Below, piece after piece: positions 22,416 through 26,399 of a stretch of 26,399 nt of DNA. The notes below the pieces were generated by a model, which was given only the letters and a program-made list of their open reading frames with translations, was not told the origin of the DNA and searched no databases. The translations under genes and the position numbers were made by a program. This DNA comes from CAG-791 sp045117315 (GTDB lineage Bacteria > Bacillota > Clostridia > Lachnospirales > Lachnospiraceae), in assembly GCA_045117315.1 (NCBI GenBank), contig JBGUNJ010000190.1:1-26399 (forward strand), in the 5' to 3' direction. The stretch's first letter is position 1, and the number at the start of each line of letters is the position of its first letter.

Positions 22416-23891
22416 ATGGACAGACAGAATCTCACCCTTCTCACCGATCTTTACGAGCTGACGATGATGCAGGGCTACTTCAAGAACAAAGAAGAAAACA
22501 GGACCGTTATCTTCGACGCCTTCTACCGCACAAATCCCTTCGGGGGCGGCTATGCGATCATGTGCGGTGTAGAGCAGCTGGTCCGTTACGTGCAGGATCT
22601 GCATTTCAGCCGTCAGGATATCGATTATCTTCGCAGCCTGGGGATCTTTGACGCGGATTTCCTGGATTATCTGGCAGATTTCCGCTTTACGGGTGATATT
22701 TATGCCATTCCGGAAGGCACTCTGATGTTCCCCCGCGAGCCTATGGTCAAGGTCATCGCTCCAATCGCTCAGGCCCAGCTGATGGAGACCGCCATCCTCA
22801 ATATCATCAACCACCAGAGCCTGATCGCAGCCAAGGCAGCCCGTATCTGTTACGCTGCCAAGGGCGACGGCGTTATGGAGTTCGGTCTTCGCCGCGCTCA
22901 GGGTCCCGACGCGGGCACCTACGGAGCACGCGCGGCTGTCATCGCAGGATGTGTGGGAACCTCCAATGTCCTTTGTGGCGAACTGTTTGATGTCCCCGTC
23001 AAGGGCACCCATGCCCACAGCTGGATCATGAGTTTCCCGGATGAGCTCACCGCCTTCAAGACCTATGCGGACCTTTATCCCGATTCCTGCATCCTGCTGG
23101 CAGACACCTATGACACACTCAAATCCGGTGTTCCGAACGCGATCAAGACCTTCCAGTATATGCGGGACAAAGGCACACTGGGCAAGGGCTACGGCATCCG
23201 ACTCGACAGCGGCGACCTTGCCTACATCTCCAAGAAAGCCAAAAAGATGCTCACCGATGCAGGCTTCCCGGACGCGATCATCTCCGCCTCCAACGACCTG
23301 GACGAACATCTGATCAACTCCCTGAAGGACCAGGGAGCAACGATCACTTCCTGGGGTGTCGGCACCAATCTGATCACGGCCAAGGACAATCCTTCCTTCG
23401 GCGGCGTCTACAAACTTGCCGCCATTCAGGATGACGACGGCAACTTCGTTCCCAAGATCAAGCTGTCCGAGAATACCGAAAAGGTCACCAACCCCGGCAA
23501 CAAGAAGATCTACCGCGTCTACAACGAGCCCGAACACAAGATACAGGCAGATATCATCTGTCTCGAGGAAGAAGTCTACAGCGAGAAGGAGCCCCTCACC
23601 CTCTTCGATCCCGTGGAACCCTGGAAAAAGACCAGGCTGGCACCCGGTGAGTTCTCCCTGCGCGAACTCATGGTCCCCCTGTTCAAGGACGGCAAATGCG
23701 TTTACACTTCTCCCAAGACCATGGATATCCGCGCCTACTGCATGAAGGAACAGGATACTCTGTGGGAGGAGTCCCGCCGTCTGGTGAACCCTCACCAGGT
23801 CTACGTCGACCTGTCCCAGAAGCTGTATGACAACAAGCTCCGCCTGCTCGATGAGATCACTGAGCAGAAAATGAAGATGGCAGACGCCTGA
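22416..23891 (+). CDS. pncB: Nicotinate phosphoribosyltransferase
   Basis: This enzyme joins nicotinate to PRPP with ATP to give nicotinate mononucleotide, the entry of the Preiss-Handler NAD salvage route. The 491-residue product begins LLTDLYELTMMQGYF, typical of the family, and contains KGTHAHSW, whose histidine is the site of phosphorylation, LRRAQGPDAG, and the phosphate-binding GIRLDSGDLAY and SWGVGTN stretches. The length fits the longer Firmicute/eukaryote type and not the ~400-residue E. coli type. The ATG at 22416 has AAGGAG 10 nt upstream. An earlier in-frame ATG at 22389 lacks a site. Codon use is more GC-rich and C-ending than in the neighbours, a sign of high expression. Confidence 0.94.
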   Translation: MDRQNLTLLTDLYELTMMQGYFKNKEENRTVIFDAFYRTNPFGGGYAIMCGVEQLVRYVQDLHFSRQDIDYLRSLGIFDADFLDYLADFRFTGDIYAIPEGTLMFPREPMVKVIAPIAQAQLMETAILNIINHQSLIAAKAARICYAAKGDGVMEFGLRRAQGPDAGTYGARAAVIAGCVGTSNVLCGELFDVPVKGTHAHSWIMSFPDELTAFKTYADLYPDSCILLADTYDTLKSGVPNAIKTFQYMRDKGTLGKGYGIRLDSGDLAYISKKAKKMLTDAGFPDAIISASNDLDEHLINSLKDQGATITSWGVGTNLITAKDNPSFGGVYKLAAIQDDDGNFVPKIKLSENTEKVTNPGNKKIYRVYNEPEHKIQADIICLEEEVYSEKEPLTLFDPVEPWKKTRLAPGEFSLRELMVPLFKDGKCVYTSPKTMDIRAYCMKEQDTLWEESRRLVNPHQVYVDLSQKLYDNKLRLLDEITEQKMKMADA

Positions 23892-23962
23892 TACTCAGAT
23901 CAGGGAATCAGCCCCCCGGGGGCGGAATAATCCATTATAAGGCTTGAATCATAAACAAAAAT

Positions 23963-24020
23963 ACCGGCTCATACATCCGATGTGTCCACTGTGGTCACAT
24001 CGATGTATGAGCCGGTTTTA
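23963..24020. terminator. Strong terminator after pncB
   Basis: A stem of about 21 bp (ACCGGCTCATACAT and GATGTG with one bulged C) closes on a loop of about 11 nt and is followed by TTTTA on the plus strand, with an A-rich stretch before it. It probably ends pncB and may work in both directions. Confidence 0.75.
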
Positions 24021-24054
24021 TGTCTCCGATTCTATTCCCATCCGTCCCATCCGC

Positions 24055-24084
24055 AAAAAACAGCACCCGAAAGTGCTGTTTTTT
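24055..24084. terminator. Bidirectional terminator between pncB and carB
   Basis: AAAAAACAGCAC pairs perfectly with GTGCTGTTTTTT around CCGAAA. Both strands end in a T6 tract, so it can end the convergent carB transcript as well as read-through from pncB. The remaining stretch up to the carB stop at 24233 shows no other feature. Confidence 0.8.
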
Positions 24085-24232
24085 GTCGTTATTCAAGTTG
24101 TTCAATAGGCTCCGAACCGTTTACATTGCCGCACGTCTCCTGCGGCAGATCAGTCCCTGTCTGGGATTGATCATATCCTTTCTTATTGCGGTTCATGCGG
24201 TTCAGACCCTGCAGAGCCGTCCTTATTGCAAA

Positions 24233-26399
24233 TCAGTCCTTATCGCGGATCATGGCGTGCCACTCCTGCAGGGGCAGGATGAGACCTTTGCCTTTGCGCT
24301 TGAGATGGCTGATGCCCTCTGCGGCTGCAAGGCCGGCAGCTGCCGTGGTCACGTAAGGGATCTTTGCCTTGATGGCCGCCTTGCGGAGGTAGCTGTCGTC
24401 ATTGCGGGCGCCCTTGCCCTGAGGTGTATTGACGATCATCTGGATCTGTCCGTTGGTGATCAGGTCAAGGATATTGGGGCGTCCTTCCGATCTCTTATTG
24501 ACGCGCTCAACCGGAATGTCCGCGCTGCTGATGACCTTGCAGGTGTTGCCGGTGGCGAGAATCTTGAAGCCTGCCTCATGGAATCTGCGCGCGATCTCGG
24601 GCGCGTAAGGGCGGTCTGCCGCACTCAGGGTGATGAGGACCGTGCCCTCCAGAGGAAGGATCATCTTGGCTGCTTCCTGTGCCTTGTAGAAAGCGCCGCC
24701 GGTAGAGCGGGAAATGCCCAGAACTTCGCCCGTGGAACGCATCTCGGGACCCAGGATGGGGTCGACCTCCGGGAACATGTTGAAGGGGAAGACGGCCTCT
24801 TTGACGCCGTAATAAGGGATATCCTTTTCCTTCAGGTCCGGAACGGGGGACTTGCGTCCTGTGAGTTCCCCGGTGATGATCTCGGTCGCCAGCGGGACCA
24901 TGCGGATGCCGCAGACCTTGGAGACAAGCGGGACAGTACGGGAGGCGCGGGGATTAGCCTCCAGCACGAAGACCACGTCGTCCTCGATGGCGTACTGCAT
25001 GTTCATCAGACCGACAACATGCATCTCCTCCGCGATCTTTCTGGTGTACTCGCGGATGGTCTCCAGGTTCTTCTCGGAAATATGTCTGGACGGAATGATG
25101 CAGGCGGAGTCGCCCGAATGGATTCCGGCAAGTTCGATGTGCTCCATGACTGCGGGCACAAAAGCATGGGTTCCGTCGCAGATTGCATCCGCCTCGCACT
25201 CCATGGCATTGTGGAGGAAGCGGTCGATCAGGATCGGGCGGTCGGGTGTGACGCCGACTGCAGCCGCCATATAGTCTGCCATCTGCTCATCGTCGTGGAC
25301 GACTTCCATGCCGCGTCCGCCAAGGACGTAGGAAGGGCGCACCATGACCGGGTAGCCGATCTTCTGCGCGATGGCCTTAGCCTCTTCGACGGTAGTCGCC
25401 ATACCCGCCTCGGGCATGGGGATGCCCAGCTTGTCCATCATGGCGCGGAAGTGGTCGCGGTCCTCTGCCAGATCAATGATGGCAGGGGAAGTGCCGAGAA
25501 TCTTCACGCCCTCTTTTTCCAGCTTGGAGGCAAGGTTCAGAGGTGTCTGGCCGCCGAACTGGGCGATGACGCCGACGGGCTTTTCTTTTCTGTAAATTGA
25601 GAGGACATCCTCCAGGGTCAGGGGCTCGAAATAGAGCTTGTCGGAGGTATCGTAGTCGGTGGAGACGGTCTCGGGGTTGCAGTTGACGATGATGGTCTCA
25701 AAGCCGAGCTTTCTCAGGGACTGTGCCGCATGGACGCAGCAGTAGTCGAACTCGATACCCTGGCCGATGCGGTTGGGACCGCCGCCCAGGATCATGATCT
25801 TGGGCTTGTCGGTGCTGATGGGGTTCTTGTCCTCGCCGATATATGTCGAATAGTAGTAGGCGCTGTCCTGGGTTCCGCTGACATGGACGCCTTCCCAGTT
25901 CTCTGTGCAGCCGAGAGCCTCGCGGGCGTGGCGGATGTCATCCTGCTTCACATCCAGGATCTGTGCCAGATAGTGATCGGAGAAGCCGTCCTTCTTGGCC
26001 CTGATCAGGGCTTCGTCGGAAGGAACGCGGCCCTTGAATTCCTTCACCAGAGCCTCTTCCTCTTCCACCAGTTCCTTCATCTCCTGGATGAAGTAGTGTT
26101 TGACCTTGGTGATATCGAAGATTTCATCAACAGTCATACCCTTGCGGAGAGCCTCATACATGATAAAGTGACGCTCCGAAGAGACGTTGATCAGAAGGTC
26201 TCTGAGCTGATCGAGGGACATATTATCATAGCCGTTGACATGGCCCAGACCATAACGGCCTTTTTCCAGGGACCGGATGGCTTTCTGGAAGGCTTCCTTA
26301 TAGGTCTTGCCAATGCTCATGACTTCGCCGACCGCGCGCATCTGCGTGCCCAGCTTGTCCTCGACGCCTTTGAATTTTTCAAATGCCCAGCGGGCGAAT
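24233..26399 (-). CDS. carB: Carbamoyl-phosphate synthase large subunit, 5' end outside window
   Basis: CarB makes carbamoyl phosphate from bicarbonate, two ATP and ammonia supplied by CarA. The visible 721 residues are about the last two thirds of the usual ~1070-residue protein; the frame runs open through the window edge. They cover the end of the first ATP-grasp half (GTQMRAVGEVMSIGKTYKEA), the oligomerisation domain, the second ATP-grasp domain (MILGGGPNRIGQGIEFDY, VIAQFGGQTPLNLA, RPSYVLGGRGMEVVHD, EANPRASRTVPLVSKVCG) and the MGS-like regulatory domain at the C-terminus (ILATGNTCKVI, NTPQGKGARNDDSYLRKAA). It converges on pncB with a shared terminator between. carA lies about 22 kb away in the same orientation. 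Confidence 0.96.
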   Translation of the reverse strand, partial: FARWAFEKFKGVEDKLGTQMRAVGEVMSIGKTYKEAFQKAIRSLEKGRYGLGHVNGYDNMSLDQLRDLLINVSSERHFIMYEALRKGMTVDEIFDITKVKHYFIQEMKELVEEEEALVKEFKGRVPSDEALIRAKKDGFSDHYLAQILDVKQDDIRHAREALGCTENWEGVHVSGTQDSAYYYSTYIGEDKNPISTDKPKIMILGGGPNRIGQGIEFDYCCVHAAQSLRKLGFETIIVNCNPETVSTDYDTSDKLYFEPLTLEDVLSIYRKEKPVGVIAQFGGQTPLNLASKLEKEGVKILGTSPAIIDLAEDRDHFRAMMDKLGIPMPEAGMATTVEEAKAIAQKIGYPVMVRPSYVLGGRGMEVVHDDEQMADYMAAAVGVTPDRPILIDRFLHNAMECEADAICDGTHAFVPAVMEHIELAGIHSGDSACIIPSRHISEKNLETIREYTRKIAEEMHVVGLMNMQYAIEDDVVFVLEANPRASRTVPLVSKVCGIRMVPLATEIITGELTGRKSPVPDLKEKDIPYYGVKEAVFPFNMFPEVDPILGPEMRSTGEVLGISRSTGGAFYKAQEAAKMILPLEGTVLITLSAADRPYAPEIARRFHEAGFKILATGNTCKVISSADIPVERVNKRSEGRPNILDLITNGQIQMIVNTPQGKGARNDDSYLRKAAIKAKIPYVTTAAAGLAAAEGISHLKRKGKGLILPLQEWHAMIRDKD

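Noticed and set aside
24020..25600. 526-residue plus-strand ORF opposite carB
   Set aside because: It is a frame antisense to a certain gene (carB), without a recognisable domain. The same applies to the long frames antisense to pncB (22359-23795), dapL (14904-16019) and asnB (2411-3340).

Overview
The window looks like chromosomal DNA from a Gram-positive gut or rumen Clostridia, most likely a Lachnospiraceae. The grounds are moderate GC with strong GGAGG-type ribosome binding sites, near-consensus TTGACA/TATAAT promoters, a MurT-GatD pair (peptidoglycan amidation, a Gram-positive trait), lysine synthesis through DapL, and a very large secreted protein with BspA-type leucine-rich repeats and Ig-like repeats. 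The family is inferred from gene content only; there is no rRNA or tRNA in the window.

Layout. 1-1130: no intact gene. It holds a pair of inverted structured repeats, a larger palindrome, an orphan leader/terminator hairpin and a flavodoxin-family gene gutted by an internal deletion. 1264-4376 (minus): promoter, attenuator-like leader, asnB, carA. 4585-7246 (minus): promoter, related leader, murT, gatD. 7300-12522 (minus): remains of a cell-surface polysaccharide locus with four intact glycosyltransferases, a 5'-truncated flippase fragment, a truncated methyltransferase and a MITE-like palindrome. 12582-14033 (minus): a C39-like cysteine peptidase-fold protein and a TauE/SafE transporter. 14176-14537 (plus): an ogg-type DNA glycosylase pseudogene missing its middle. 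14829-16230 (minus): dapL with a leader hairpin and three 22-bp repeats. 16435-20687 (minus): a small hypothetical gene and the 1220-residue surface protein with its promoter and a terminator-like hairpin in the leader. 20740-20897: a multi-hairpin repeat. 21169-23891 (plus): a D-2-hydroxyacid dehydrogenase and nicotinate phosphoribosyltransferase. 24233-26399 (minus): carB, cut by the window edge.

How the genes fit. asnB, carA, carB and gatD all use glutamine as amide donor. The two glutamine-using operons, asnB-carA and murT-gatD, share one leader architecture: sigma-A-type promoter, strong terminator hairpin within about 10-25 nt of the predicted start, then a conserved region of about 80-120 nt with two more hairpins. 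A similar hairpin precedes dapL and an orphan copy lies near 700. This is the best candidate for an undescribed system: a shared, nitrogen- or glutamine-linked riboregulator. The second is the covarying double-hairpin repeat at 64-548.

The window also shows decay: four genes (flavodoxin, flippase, methyltransferase, ogg) survive only as fragments, at least two of them with both ends present and the centre deleted.
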